From Petrolisthes cinctipes (lineage: Eukaryota > Arthropoda > Malacostraca > Decapoda > Porcellanidae), in assembly GCA_033782935.1 (NCBI GenBank), contig JAWQEG010000283.1, forward strand, positions 1,178,001 through 1,242,000: 64,000 nucleotides of DNA, given 5' to 3'. The position numbers and the translations under genes are program-made. The notes below the pieces were generated by a model. It ran no database searches. It was not told the DNA's origin and saw only the letters and a list, made by a program, of their open reading frames with translations. This document shows positions 20,174-35,900 of the stretch, piece by piece; position 1 is the stretch's first letter, and each line of letters starts with the position of its first letter.

Positions 20174-20884
20174 TGTTAGAGTATTTTCAAAATACAGGCC
20201 CAAAACATGCTGAAAATCGATATTTTAGATGCCCAAAGTCAATATGTGCATGTATCTTCTGTACCCGTTTATATTTCAAATTCAGGCTCAAAACACCCGA
20301 AAATTCAATATTTTGGGGTCCCAGAAGCAATCTGTACATGCCTACACAGTGCTAGAATATTTTCAAAATATAGGCGAAAAACATGCTAAAAATCGACATT
20401 TTAGGTGCCAATAAATCGATATCTCAAATTCAGTCCCAAAACACCCGAAAATTCGATATTTAGAGGTCCCAGAAGGTATCTGTACATGCCTACTCCGTGT
20501 TAGAGTATTTTCAAAATACCTGCTCAAAACATACTGAAAATCGATCTTTTAGGTGCACAAAAGTCGATATGTGCATGCATCTTCAGTACCCGTTTATATC
20601 TCAAATTCAGGCTCAAAACCCCCGAAAATTCAATATTTTAGGGTCCCAGAAGCAATCTGTACATGCCTACTCAGTGTTAGAGTATTTTCAAAATACATGC
20701 TCAAAACATACTGAAAATCGATCTTTTAGGTGCACAAAATTCGATATGTGCATGCATCTTCTGTACCCGTTTATATCTCAAATTCAGGCTCAAAACACCC
20801 GAAAATTCAATATTTTGGGGTCCCAGAAGCAATCTGTACATGCCTACTCAGTGTTAGAGTATTTTCAAAATACAGGCCCAAAAC

Positions 20885-23800
20885 ATGCTGAAAATCGATA
20901 TTTTAGATGCCAAAAGTCAATATGTGCATGCATCTTCAGTACCCGTTTATATATCAAATTCAGGCTCAAAACACCCGAAAATTCAATATTTTGGGGTCCC
21001 AGAAGCAATCTGTACATGCCTACACAGTGCTAGAATATTTTCAAAATATAGGCTTTTAAAAACATGCTAAAAATCGATATTATGGGTGCCAAAAAATCTA
21101 TATCTCAAATTCAGTCCCATAACACCCGAAAATTCGATATTTAGAGGTCCCAGAAGGTATCTGTACATGCCTACTTTGTGTTAGAGTATTTTCAAAATAC
21201 AGGCCAAAAACATACTGAAAATCGATCTTTTAGGTGCCCAAAAGTCGATATGTGCATGCATCTTCTGTACCCGTTTATATCTCAAATTCTGGCCCTAAAC
21301 ACCCGAAAATTCGATATTTTGGGGTCCCAGAAGCGATCTGTACATGCCTACTCCGTGTTAGAGGATTTTCAAAATTCAGGCCCAAAACATGCTGAAAATC
21401 GATATTTTTGGTGCCCAAAGTCAATATGTGCATGCATCTTCTGTACCCGTTTATATCTCAAATTCAGGCTCAAAACACCCGAAAATTCAATATTTTGGGG
21501 TCCCAGAAGCAATCTGTACATGCCTACTCAGCGTTAGAGTATTTTCAAAATACAGGCCCAAAACATGCTGAAAATCGATATTTTAGATGCCAAAAGTCAA
21601 TATGTGCATGTATCTTCTGTACCCGTTTATATCTCAAATTCAGGCTCAAAACACCCTAAAATTCAATATTTTGGGGTCCTAGAAGCAATCTGTACACAGT
21701 GCTAGAATATTTTCAAAATATAGGCTAAAAACATGCTAAAAATCGACATTTTAGGTGCCAAAAAATCGATATCTCAAATTCAGTCCCAAAACACCCGAAA
21801 ATTTGATATTTAGAGGTCCCAGAAAGTATCTGTACATGCCTACTCCGTGTTAGAGTATTTTCAAAATACAGGCCAAAAACATACTGAAAATCGATCTTTT
21901 AGGTGCCCAAAAGTCGATATGTGCATGCATCTTCTGTACCCGTTTATATCTCAAATTCTGGCCCTAAACACCCGAAAATTCGATATTTTGGGGTCCCAGA
22001 AGCGATCTGTACATGCCTACTCCGTGTTAGAGTATTTTCAAAATTCAGGCCCAAAACATGCTGAAAATCGATATTTTTAGTGCCCAAAGTCAATATGTGC
22101 ATGTATCTTCTGTACCCGTTTATATCTCAAATTCAGGCTCAAAACAACCGAAAATTCGATATTTTTGAGTCCCAGAAGCAATCTGTACAGTGTTAGAGTA
22201 TTTTCAAAATACAGGCCCAAAACATGCTGAAAATCGATATTTTAGATGCCCAAAGTCAATATGTGCATGTATCTTCTGTACCCGTTTATATCTCAAATTC
22301 AGGCTCAAAACACCCGAAAATTCAATATTTTGGGGTCCCAGAAGCAATCTGTACTGTGATAGAATATTTTCAAAATATAGGCTAAAAACATGCTAAAAAT
22401 CGATCTTTTAGGTGCCAAAAAGTCGATATCTCAAATTCAGTCCCAAAACACCCGAAAATTCGATATTTAGGGGTCCCAGAAGCGATCTGTACATGCCTAC
22501 TCCGTGTTAGAGTATTTTCAAAATACATGCTCAAAACATACAAAAACTCGATCTTTTAGGTGCACAAAAGTCGATATGTGCATGCATCTTCAGTACCCGT
22601 TTATATCTCAAATTGAGGCTCAAAACACCCGAAAATTCAATATTTTAGGGTCCCAGAAGCAATCTGTACATGCCTACTCAGTGTTAGAGTATTTTCAAAA
22701 TACAGGCCCAAAACATGCTGAAAATCGATATTTTAGATGCCCAAAGTCAATATGTGCATGTATCTTCTGTACCCGTTTATATCTCAAATTCAGGCTCAAA
22801 ACACCCGAAAATTCAATATTTTGGGGTCCCAGAAGCAATCTGTACATGCCTACACAGTGCTAGAATATTTTCAAAATATAGGCTAAAAACATGCTAAAAA
22901 TCGACATTTTAGGTGCCAAAAAATCGATATCTCAAATTCAGTCCCAAAACACCCGAAAATTCGATATTTAGAGGTCCCAGAAGGTATCTGTACATGCCTA
23001 CTTCGTGTTAGAGTATTTTCAAAATACAGGCCAAAAACATACTGAAAATCGATCTTTTAGGTGCCCAGAAGTCGATATGTGCATGCATCTTCTGTACCCG
23101 TTTATATCTCAAATTCTAGCCCTAAACACCCGAAAATTCGATATTTTGGGGTCCCAGAAGCGATCTGTACATGCTTACTCCGTGTTAGAGTATTTTCAAA
23201 ATTCAGGCCCAAAACATGCTGAAAATCGATATTTTTGGTGCCCAAAGTCAATATGTGCATGTATCTTCTGTACCCGTTTATATCTCAAAATCAGGCTCAA
23301 AACACCCGAAAATTCAATATTTTGGAATCCCAGAAGCAATCTGTACATTGCTAGAATATTTTCAAAATATAGGCTAAAAACATGCAAAAAATCGATCTTT
23401 TAGGTGCCAAAAAGTCGATATCTCAAATTCAGTCCCAAAACACCCGAAAATTCGATATTTAGGGGTCCCAGAAGAGATCTGTACATGCCTACTCCGTGTT
23501 AGAGTATTTTCAAAATACATGCTCAAAACATACTGAAAATCGATCTTTTAGGTGCACAAAAGTCGATATGTGCATGCATCTTCAGTACCCGTTTATATCT
23601 CAAATTCAGGCTCAAAACACCAGAAAATTCAATATTTTGGGGTCCCAGAAGCAATCTGTACATGCCTACTCAGTGTTAGAATATTTTCAAACTACAGGCC
23701 CAAAACATGCTGAAAATCGATATTTTAGATGCACAAAGTCAATATGTGCATGTATCTTCTGTACCCGTTTATATATCAAATTCAGGCTCAAAACACCCGA

Positions 23801-24230
23801 AAATTCAATATTTTGGGGTCCCAGAAGCAATCTGTACATGCCTACACAGTGCTAGAATATTTTCAAAATATAGGCTTTTAAAAACATGCTAAAAATCGAT
23901 ATTATGGGTGCCAAAAAATCTATATCTCAAATTCAGTCCCATAACACCCGAAAATTCGATATTTAGAGGTCCCAGAAGGTATCTGTACATGCCTACTTTG
24001 TGTTAGAGTATTTTCAAAATACAGGCCAAAAACATACTGAAAATCGATCTTTTAGGTGCCCAAAAGTCGATATGTGCATGCATCTTCTGTACCCGTTTAT
24101 ATCTCAAATTCTGGCCCTAAACACCCGAAAATTCGATATTTTGGGGTCCCAGAAGCGATCTGTACATGCCTACTCCGTGTTAGAGGATTTTCAAAATTCA
24201 GGCCCAAAACATGCTGAAAATCGATATTTT
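20885..24230 (+). repeat. 2822-bp spaced duplication with TTTT insertion marker
   Basis: The unusual stretch ataggcttttaaaaacatgc occurs near 21048 and 23870, followed in both by gatattatgggtgcc and ctactttgtgttagag, then gttagaggattttc. Matching landmarks (20885/23707, 21178/24000) are 2822 bp apart. Segments between the matching ends differ more, so only part of the block is shared. Confidence 0.75.
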
Positions 24231-24499
24231 TGGTGCAAAAGTCAATATGTGCATGTATCTTCTGTACCCGTTTATATTTCAAATTCAGGCTCAAAACACC
24301 CGAAAATTCAATATTTTGGGGTCCCAGAAGCAATCTGTACATGCCTACTCAGTGCTAGAATATTTTCAAAATATAGGCTAAAAACATGCTAAAAATCGAC
24401 ATTTTAGGTGCCAAAAAATCGATATCTCAAATTCAGTCCCAAAACACCCGAAAATTCGATATTTAGAGGTCCCAGAAGGTATCTGTACATGCCTACTCC

Positions 24500-26721
24500 G
24501 TGTTAGAGTATTTTCAAAATACAGGCCAAAAACATACTGAAAATCGATCTTTTAGGTGCCCAAAAGTCGATATGTGCATGCATCTTCTGTACCCGTTTAT
24601 ATCTCAAATTCTTGCCCTAAACACCCGAAAATTCGATATTTTGGGGTCCCTGAAGCGATCTCTACATCCCTACTCCGTGTTAGAGTATTTTCAAAATTCA
24701 GGCCCAAAACATGCTGAAAATCGATATTTTTGGTGCCCAAAGTCAGTATGTGCATGTATCTTCTGTACCCGTTTATATCTCAAATTCAGGCTCAAAACAC
24801 CCGAAAAATCAATATTTTGGGGTCCCAGAAGCAATCTGTACATGCCTACTCAGTGCTAGAATATTTTCAAAATATAGGCTAAAAACATGCTAAAAATCGA
24901 TCTTTTAGGTGCCAAAAAGTCGATATCTCAAATTCAGTCCCAAAACACCCGAAAATTCGATATTTAGGGGTCCCAGAAGCGATCTGTACATGCCTACTCC
25001 GTGTTAGAGTATTATCAAAATACATGCTCAAAACATACTGAAAATCGATCTTTTAGGTGCACAAAAGTCGATATGTGCATGCATCTTCAGTACCCGTTTA
25101 TATCTCAAATTCTGGCCCTAAACACCCGAAAATTCGATATTTTGGGGTCCCAGAAGCGATCTGTACATGCCTACTCCGTGTTAGAGTATTTTCAAAATTC
25201 AGGCCCAAAACATGCTGAAAATCGATATTTTTGGTGCCCAAAGTCAATATGTGCATGTATCTTCTGTACCCGTTTATATTTCAAATTCAGGCTCAAAACA
25301 CCCGAAAATTCAATATTTTGGGGTCCCAGAAGCAATCTGTACATGCCTACTCAGTGCTAGAATATTTTCAAAATATAGGCTAAAAACATGCTAAAAATTG
25401 ACATTTTAGGTGCCAAAAAATCGATATCTCAAATTCAGTCCCAAAACACCCGAAAATTCGATATTTAGAGGTCCCAGAAGGTATCTGTACATGCCTACTC
25501 CGTGTTAGAGTATATTCAAAATACAGGCCAAAAACATACTGAAAATCGATCTTTTAGGTGCCCAAAAGTCGATATGTGCATGCATCTTCTGTACCCGTTT
25601 ATATCTCAAATTCAGGCTCAAAACACCTGAAAATTCGATATTTTGGGGTCCCAGAAGCAATCTGTACATGCCTACACAGTGCTAGAATATTTTGAAAATA
25701 TAGGCTAAAAACATGCTAAAAATCGATATTATAGGTGCCAAAAAATCTATATCTCAAATTCAGTCCCATAACACCCGAAAATTCGATATTTAGAGGTCCC
25801 AGAAGGTATCTGTACATGCCTACTCCGTGTTAGAGTATTTTCAAAATACAGGCCAAAAACATACTGAAAATCGATCTTTTAGGTGCCCAAAAGTCGATAT
25901 GTGCATGCATCTTCTGTACCCGTTTATATCTCAAATTCTGGCCCTAAACACCCGAAAATTCGATATTTTGGGGTCCCAGAAGCGATCTGTACATGCCTAC
26001 TCCGTGTTAGAGTATTTTCAAAATTCAGGCCCAAAACATGCTGAAAATCGATATTTTTGGTGCCCAAAGTCAATATGTGCATGTATCTTCTGTACCCGTT
26101 TATATTTCAAATTCAGGCTCAAAACACCCGAAAATTCAATATTTTGGGGTCCCAGAAGCAATCTGTACATGCCTACTCAGTGCTAGAATATTTTCAAAAT
26201 ATAGGCTAAAAACATGCTAAAAATCGACATTTTAAGTACCAAAAAATCGATATCTCAAATTCAGTCCCAAAACACCCGAAAATTCGATATTTAGAGGTCC
26301 CAGAAGGTATCTGTACATGCCTACTCCGTGTTAGAGTATTTTCAAAATACAGGCCAAAAACATACTGAAAATCGATCTTTTAGGTGCCCAAAAGTCGATA
26401 TGTGCATGCATCTTCTGTACCCGTTTATATCTCAAATTCTGGCCCTAAACACCCGAAAATTCGATATTTTGGGGTCCCTGAAGCGATCTGTACATGCCTA
26501 CTCCGTGTTAGAGTATTTTCAAAATTCAGGCCCAAAACATGCTGAAAATCAATATTTTTGGTGCCCAAAGTCAGTATGTGCATGTATCTTCTGTACCCGT
26601 TTATATCTCAAATTCAGGCTCAAAACACCCGAAAAATCAATATTTTGGGGTCCCAGAAGCAATCTGTACATGCCTACTCAGTGCTAGAATATTTTCAAAA
26701 TATAGGCTAAAAACATGCTAA
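24500..26721 (+). repeat. 1828-bp repeat block with nested 826-bp unit
   Basis: Landmarks at 24500 and 24711 recur at 26328 and 26539 (1828 bp), sharing gggtccctgaagcg and cccaaagtcagtatg. Within the block, 25212 recurs at 26038 (826 bp). The 826-bp unit equals a trimer plus a 177 + 148 dimer. Confidence 0.75.
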
Positions 26722-29700
26722 AAATCGATCTTTTAGGTGCCAAAAAGTCGATATCTCAACTTCAGTCCCAAAACACCCGAAAATTCGATATTTAGGGGTC
26801 CCAGAAGCGATCTGTACATGCCTACTCCGTGTTAGAGTATTTTCAAAATACATGCTCAAAACATACTGAAAATCGATCTTTTAGGTCCACAGAAGTCGAT
26901 ATGTGCATGCATCTTCAGTACCCGTTTATATCTCAAATTCAGGCTCAAAACACCCGAAAATTCAATATTTTGGGGTCCCAGAAGCAATCTGTATATGCCT
27001 ACTCAATGTTAGAGTATTTTCAAAATACAGGCCCAAAACATGCTGAAAATCGATATTTTAGATGCCAAAAGTCAATATGTGCATGTATCTTCTGTACACG
27101 TTTATATCTCAAATTCAGGCTCAAAACACCCGAAAATTCAATATTTTGGGGTCCCAGAAGCAATCTGTACATGCCTACACAGTGCTAGAATATTTTCAAA
27201 ATATAGGCTTAAAACATGCTAAAAATCGACATTTTAGGTGCCAAAAAATCGATATATCAAATTCAGTCCCAAAACACACGAAAATTCGATATTTAGAGGT
27301 CCCAGAAGGTATCTGTACATGCCTACTCCTTGTTAGAGTATTTTCAAAATACAGGCCAAAAACATACTGAAAATCGATCTTTTAGGTGCCCAAAAGTCGA
27401 TATGTGCATGCATCTTCTGTACCCGTTTATATCTCAAATTCTGGCCCTAAACACCCGAAAATTCGATATTTTGGGGTCCCAGAAGCGATCTGTACATGCC
27501 TACTCCGTGTTAGAGTATTTTCAAAATTCAGGCCCAAAACATGCTGAAAATCGATATTTTTGGTGCCCAAAGTCAGTATGTGCATGTATCTTCTGTACCC
27601 GTTTATATCTCAAATTCAGGCTCAAAACACCCGAAAATTCAATATTTTGGGGTCCCAGAAGCAATCTGTACATGCCTACTCAGTGCTAGAATATTTTCAA
27701 AATATAGGCTAAAAACATGCTAAAAATCGATCTTTTAGGTGCCAAAAAGTCGATATCTCAAATTCAGTCCCAAAACACCCGAAAATTCGATATTTAGGGG
27801 TCCCAGAAGCGATCTGTACATGCCTACTCCGTGTTAGAGTATTTTCAAAATACATGCTCAAAACATACTGAAAATCGATCTTTTAAGTGCACAAAAGTCG
27901 ATATGTGCATGCATCTTCAGTACCCGTTTATATCTCAAATTCAGGCTCAAAACACCCGAAAATTCAATATTTTGGGGTCCCAGAAGCAATCTGTACATGC
28001 CTACTCCGTGTTAGAGTATTTTCAAAATACAGGCCCAAAACATGCTGAAAACCGATATTTTAGATGCCCAAAGTCAATATGTGCATGTATCTTCTGTACC
28101 CGTTTATATCTCAAATTCAGGCTCAAAACACCCGAAAATTCAATATTTTGGGGTCTCAGAAGCAATCTGTACATGCCTACACAGAGCTAGAATATTTTCA
28201 AAATATAGGATAAAAACATGCTAAAAATCGACATTTTAGGTGCCAAAAAATCGATATCTCAAATTCAGTCCCATAACACCCGAAAATTCGATATTTAGAG
28301 GTCCCAGAAGGTATTTGTACATGCCTACTCCGTGTTAGAGTATTTTCAAAATACAGGCCAAAAACATACTGAAAATCGATCTTTTAGGGGCCCAAAAGTC
28401 GATATGTGCATTCATTTTCTGTACCCGTTTATATCTCAAATTCTGGCCCTAAACACCCGAAAATTCGATATTTTGGGGTCCCAGAAGCGATCTGTACATG
28501 CCTACTCCGTGTTAGAGTATTTTCAAAATTCAGGCCCAAAACATGCTGAAAATCGATATTTTTGGTGCCCAAAGTCAATATGTGCATGTATTTTCTGTAC
28601 CCGTTTATATCTCAAATTCAGGCTCAAAACACCCGAAAATTCAATATTTTGGGGTCCCAGAAGCAATCTGTACATGCCTACACAGTGCTAGAATATTTTC
28701 AAAATATAGGCGAAAAACATGCTAAAAATCGACATTTTAGGTGCCAATAAATCCATATCTCAAATTCAGTCCCAAAACACCCGAAAATTCGATATTTAGA
28801 GGTCCCAGAAGGTATCTGTACATGCTTACTCCGTGTTAGAGTATTTTCAAAATACATGCTCAAAACATACTGAAAATCGATCTTTTAGGTGCACAAAAGT
28901 CGATATGTGCATGCATCTTCAGTACCCGTTTATATCTCAAATTCAGGCTCAAAACACCTGAAAATTCAATATTTTGGGGTCCCAGAAGCAATCTGTACAG
29001 TGTTAGAGTATTTTCAAAATACAGGCCCAAAACATGCTGAAAATCGATATTTTAGATGCCCAAAGTCAATATGTGCATGTATCTTCTGTACCCGTTTATA
29101 TCTCAAATTCATGCTCAAAACACCCGAAAATTCAATATTTTGGGGTCCCAGAAGCAATCTGTACATGCCTACACAGTGCTAGAATATTTTCAAAATATAG
29201 GCGAAAAACATGCTAAAAATCGACATTTCAGGTGCCAATAAATCGATATCTCAAATTCAGTCCCAAAACACCCGAAAATTCGATATTTAGAGGTCCCAGA
29301 AGGTATCTGTACATGCCTACTCCGTGTTAGAGTATTTTCAAAATACATGCTCAAAACATACTGAAAATCGATCATTTAGGTGCACAAAAGTCGATATGTG
29401 CATGCATCTTCTGTACCCGTTTATATCTCAAATTCAGGCTCAAAACACCCGAAAATTCAATATTTTGGGGTCCCAGAAGCAATCTGTACATGCCTACTCA
29501 GTGTTAGAGTATTTTCAAAATACAGGCCCAAAACATGCTGAAAATCGATATTTTAGATGCCAAAAGTCAATATGTGCATGTATCTTCTGTACCCGTTTAT
29601 ATCTCAAATTCAGGCTCAAAACAACCGAAAATTCAATATTTTGGGGTCCCAGAAGCAATCTGTACATGCCTACTCAGTGCTAGAATATTTTCAAAATATA

Positions 29701-29968
29701 GGCAAAAAACATGCTAAAAATCGACATTTTAGGTGCCAATAAATCGATATCTCAAATTCAGTCCCAAAACACGCGAAAATTCGATATTTAGAGGTCCCAG
29801 AAGGTATCTGTACATGCCTACTCCGTGTTAGAGTATTTTCAAAATACAGGCCAAAAACATACTGAAAATCGATCTTTCAGGTGCCGAAAAGTCGATATGT
29901 GCATGCATCTTCTGTACCCGTTTATATCTCAAATTCTGGCCCTAAACACCCGAAAATTCGATATTTAG

Positions 29969-32900
29969 GTGTCCCAGAAGCGATCTGTACATGCCTACTC
30001 AGTGTTAGAATATTTTCAAAATACATGCTCAAAACATACTGAAAATCGATCTTTCAGGTGCACAAAAGTCGATATGTGCATGCATCTTCAGTACCCGTTT
30101 ATATCTCAAATTCAGGCTCAAAACACCCGAAAATTCGATATTTTGGGGTCCCAGAAGCGATCTGTACATGCTTACTCCGTGTTAGAGTATTTTCAAAATT
30201 CAGGCCCAAAACATGCTGAAAATCGATATTTTTGGTGCCCAAAGTCAATATGTGCATGTATCTTCTGTACCCGTTTATATCTCAAATTAAGGCTCAAAAC
30301 ACCCGAAAATTCAATATTTTGGGGTCCCAGAAGCAATCTGTACATGCCTACTCAGTGCTAGAATATTTTCAAAATATAGGCTAAAAACATGCTAAAAATC
30401 GATCTTTTAGGTGCCAAAAAGTCGATATCTCAAATTCAGTCCCAAAACACCCGAAAATTCGATATTTAGGGGTCCCAGAAGCGATCTGTACATGCCTACT
30501 CCGTGTTAGAGTATTTTCAAAATACATGGTCAAAACATACTGAAAATCGATCTTTTAGGTGCTCAAAAGTCGATATGTGCATGCATCTTCAGTACCCGTT
30601 TATATCTCAAATTCAGGCTCAAAACACCTGAAAATTCAATATTTTGGGGTCGCAGAAGCAATCTGTACATGCCTACTCAGTGCTAGAATATTTTCAAAAT
30701 ATAGGCTAAAAACATGCTAAAAATCGACATTTTAGGTGCCAAAAAATCGATATCTCAAATTCAGTCCCAAAACACCCGAAAATTCGATATTTAGGTGTCC
30801 CAGAAGCGATCTGTACATGCCTACTCAGTGTTAGAATATTTTCAAAATACATGCTCAAAACATAATGAAAATCGATCTTTCAGGTGTACAAAAGTCGATA
30901 TGTGCATGCATCTTCAGTACCCGTTTATATCTCAAATTCAGGCTCAAAACACCCGAAAATTCGATATTTTGGGGTCCCAGAAGCGATCTGTACATGCCTA
31001 CTCCGTGTTAGAGTACTTTCAAAATACATGCTCAAAACATACTGAAAATCGATCTTTTAGGTGCCAAAAAGTCGATATCTCAAATTCAGTCCCAAAACAC
31101 CCGAAAATTCGATATTTAGGGGTCCCAGAAGCGATCTGTACATGCCTACTCAGTGTTAGAGTATTTTCAAAATACATGCTCAAAACATACTGAAAATCGA
31201 TCTTTCAGGTGCCCAAAAGTCGATATGTGCATGCATCATCAGTACCCGTTTATACCTCAAATTCAGGCTCAAAACACCCGAAAATTCGATATTTTGGGGT
31301 CCCAGAAGCGATCTGTACATGCTTACTCCGTGTTAGAGTATTTTCAAAATTCAGGCCCAAAACATGCTGAAAATCGATATTTTTGGTGCCCAAAGTCAAT
31401 ATGTGCATGTATCTTCTGTACCCGTTTATATCTCAAATTAAGGCTCAAAACACCCGAAAATTCAATATTTAGGGGTCCCAGAAGCGATCTGTACATGCCT
31501 ACTCCGTGTTAGAGTATTTTCAAAATACATGGTCAAAACATACTGAAAATCGATCTTTTAGGTGCTCAAAAGTCGATATGTGCATGCATCTTCAGTACCC
31601 GTTTATATCTCAAATTCAGGCTCAAAACACCTGAAAATTCAATATTTTGGGGTCGCAGAAGCAATCTGTACATGCCTACTCAGTGCTAGAATATTTTCAA
31701 AATATAGGCTAAAAACATGCTAAAAATCGACATTTTAGGTGCCAAAAAATCGATATCTCAAATTCAGTCCCAAAACACCCGAAAATTCGATATTTAGAGG
31801 TCCCAGAAGGTATCTGTACATGCCTACTCCGTGTTAGAGTATTTTCAAAATACAGGACAAAAACATACTGAAAATCGATCTTTTAGGTGCCCAAAAGTCG
31901 ATATGTGCATGCATCTTCTGTTCCCGTTTATATCTCAAATTCTGGCCCTAAACACCCGAAAATTCGATATTTAGGTGTCCCAGAAGCGATCTGTACATGC
32001 CTACTCAGTGTTAGAATATTTTCAAAATACATGCTCAAAACATACTGAAAATCGATCTTTCAGGTGCACAAAAGTCGATATGTGCATGCATCTTCAGTAC
32101 CCGTTTATATCTCAAATTCAGGCTCAAAACACCCGAAAATTCGATATTTTGGGGTCCCAGAAGCGATCTGTACATGCCTACTCCGTGTTAGAGTTTTTTC
32201 AAAATTCAGGCCCAAAACATGCTGAAAATCGATATTTTTGGTGCCCAAAGTCAATATGTGCATGTATCTTCTGTACCCGTTTATATCTCAAATTCAGGCT
32301 CAAAACACCCGAAAATTCAATATTTTGGGGTCCCAGAAGCAATCTGTACATGCCTACTCAGTGCTAGAATATTTTCAAAATATAGGCTAAAAACATGCTA
32401 AAAATCGATCTTTTAGGTGCCAAAAAGTCGATATCTCAAATTCAGTCCCAAAACACCCGAAAATTCGATATTTAGGGGTCCCAGAAGCGATCTGTACATG
32501 CCTACTCAGTGTTAGAGTATTTTCAAAATACATGCTCAAAACATACTGAAAATCGATCTTTCAGGTGCCCAAAAGTCGATATGTGCATGCATCATCAGTA
32601 CCCGTTTATATCTCAAATTCAGGCTCAAAACACCCGAAAATTCGATATTTTGGGGTCCCAGAAGCGATCTGTACATGCTTACTCCGTGTTAGAGTATTTT
32701 CAAAATTCAGGCCCAAAACATGCTGAAAATCGATATTTTTGGTGCCCAAAGTCAATATGTGCATGTATCTTCTGTACCCCTTTATATCTCAAATTAAGGC
32801 TCAAAACACCCGAAAATTCGATATTTAGGTGTCCCAGAAGCAATCTGTACATGCCTACTCAGTGTTAGAATATTTTCAAAATACATGCTCAAAACATACT

Positions 32901-35900
32901 GAAAATCGATCTTTCAGGTGCACAAAAGTCGATATGTGCATGCATCTTCAGTACCCGTTTATATCTCAAATTCAGGCTCAAAACACCCGAAAATTCGATA
33001 TTTTGGGGTCCCAGAAGCGATCTGTACATGCCTACTCCGTGTTAGAGTTTTTTCAAAATTCAGGCCCAAAACATGCTGAAAATCGATCTTTCAGGTGCCC
33101 AAAAGTCGATATGTGCATGCATCTTCAGTACCCGTTTATATCTCACATTCAGGCTCAAAACACCCGAAAATTCGATATTTTGGGGTCCCAGAAGCGATCT
33201 GTACATGCTTACTCCGTGTTAGAGTATTTTCAAAATTCAGGCCCAAAACATGCTGAAAATCGATATTTTTGGTGCCCAAAGTCAATATGTGCATGTATCT
33301 TCTGTACCCGTTTATATCTCAAATTAAGGCTCAAAACACCCGAAAATTCAATATTTTGGGGTCCCAGAAGCAATCTGTACATGCCTACTCAGTGCTAGAA
33401 TATTTTCAAAATATAGGCTAAAAACATGCTAAAAATCGATCTTTTAGGTGCCAAAAAGTCGATATCTCAAATTCAGTCCCAAAACACCCGAAAATTCGAT
33501 ATTTAGGGGTCCCAGAAGCGATCTGTACATGCCTACTCCGTGTTAGAGTATTTTCAAAATACATGGTCAAAACATACTGAAAATCGATCTTTTAGGTGCT
33601 CAAAAGTCGATATGTGCATGCATCTTCAGTACCCGTTTATATCTCAAATTCAGGCTCAAAACACCTGAAAATTCAATATTTTGGGGTCGCAGAAGCAATC
33701 TGTACATGCCTACTCAGTGCTAGAATATTTTCAAAATATAGGCTAAAAACATGCTGAAAATCTATATTTTTGGTGCCCAAAGTCAATATGTGCATGTATC
33801 TTCTGTACCCGTTTATATCTCAAATTCAGGCTCAAAACACCCGAAAATTCAATATTTTGGGGTCCCAGAAGCAATCTGTACATGCCTACTCAGTGCTAGA
33901 ATATTTTCAAAATATAGGCTAAAAACATGCTAAAAATCGATCTTTTAGGTGCCAAAAAGTCGATATCTCAAATTCAGTCCCAAAACACCCGAAAATTCGA
34001 TATTTAGGGGTCCCAGAAGCGATCTGTACATGCCTACTCAGTGTTAGAGTATTTTCAAAATACATGCTCAAAACATACTGAAAATCGATCTTTCAGGTGC
34101 CCAAAAGTCGATATGTGCATGCATCATCAGTACCCGTTTATACCTCAAATTCAGGCTCAAAACACCCGAAAATTCGATATTTTGGGGTCCCAGAAGCGAT
34201 CTGTACATGCTTACTCCGTGTTAGAGTATTTTCAAAATTCAGGCCCAAAACATGCTGAAAATCGATATTTTTGGTGCCCAAAGTCAATATGTGCATGTAT
34301 CTTCTGTACCCGTTTATATCTCAAATTAAGGCTCAAAACACCCGAAAATTCAATATTTAGGGGTCCCAGAAGCGATCTGTACATGCCTACTCCGTGTTAG
34401 AGTATTTTCAAAATACATGGTCAAAACATACTGAAAATCGATCTTTTAGGTGCTCAAAAGTCGATATGTGCATGCATCTTCAGTACCCGTTTATATCTCA
34501 AATTCAGGCTCAAAACACCTGAAAATTCAATATTTTGGGGTCGCAGAAGCAATCTGTACATGCCTACTCAGTGCTAGAATATTTTCAAAATATAGGCTAA
34601 AAACATGCTAAAAATCGACATTTTAGGTGCCAAAAAATCGATATCTCAAATTCAGTCCCAAAACACCCGAAAATTCGATATTTAGAGGTCCCAGAAGGTA
34701 TCTGTACATGCCTACTCCGTGTTAGAGTATTTTCAAAATACAGGCCAAAAACATACTGAAAATCGATCTTTTAGGTGCCCAAAAGTCGATATGTGCATGC
34801 ATCTTCTGTACCCGTTGATATCTCAAATTCTGGCCCTAAACACCCGAAAATTCGATATTTTGGGGTCCCAGAAGCGATCTGTACATGCCTACTCCGTGTT
34901 AGAGTATTTTCAAAATTCAGGCCCAAAACATGCTGAAAATCGATATTTTTGGTGCCCAAAGTCAATATGTGCATGTATCTTCTGGACCCGTTTATATCTC
35001 AAATTCAGGCTCAAAACACCCGAAAATTCAATATTTTGGGGTCCCAGAAGCAATCTGTACATGCCTACTCAGTGCTAGAATATTTTCAAAATATAGGCTA
35101 AAAACATGCTAAAAATCGATCTTTTAGGTGCCAAAAAGTCGATATCTCAAATTCAGTCCCAAAACACCCGAAAATTCGATATTTAGAGGTCCCAGAAGGT
35201 ATCTGTACATGCCTACTCCGTGTTAGAGTATTTTCAAAATACAGGCCAAAAACATACTGAAAATCGATCTTTTAGGTGCCCAAAAGTCGATATGTGCATG
35301 CATCTTCTGTACCCGTTTATATCTCAAATTCTGGCCCTAAACACCCGAAAATTCGATATTTAGGTGTCCCAGAAGCGATCTGTACATGCCTACTCAGTGT
35401 TAGAATATTTTCAAAATACATGCTCAAAACATACTGAAAATCGATCTTTCAGGTGCACAAAAGTCGATATGTGCATGCATCTTCAGTACCCGTTTATATC
35501 TCAAATTCAGGCTCAAAACACCCGAAAATTCGATATTTTGGGGTCCCAGAAGCGATCTGTACATGCCTACTCCGTGTTAGAGTTTTTTCAAAATTCAGGC
35601 CCAAAACATGCTGAAAATCGATATTTTTGGTGCCCAAAGTCAATATGTGCATGTATCTTCTGTACCCGTTTATATCTCAAATTCAGGCTCAAAACACCCG
35701 AAAATTCAATATTTTGGGGTCCCAGAAGCAATCTGTACATGCCTACTCAGTGCTAGAATATTTTCAAAATATAGGCTAAAAACATGCTAAAAATCGATCT
35801 TTTAGGTGCCAAAAAGTCGATATCTCAAATTCAGTCCCAAAACACCCGAAAATTCGATATTTAGGGGTCCCAGAAGCGATCTGTACATGCCTACTCAGTG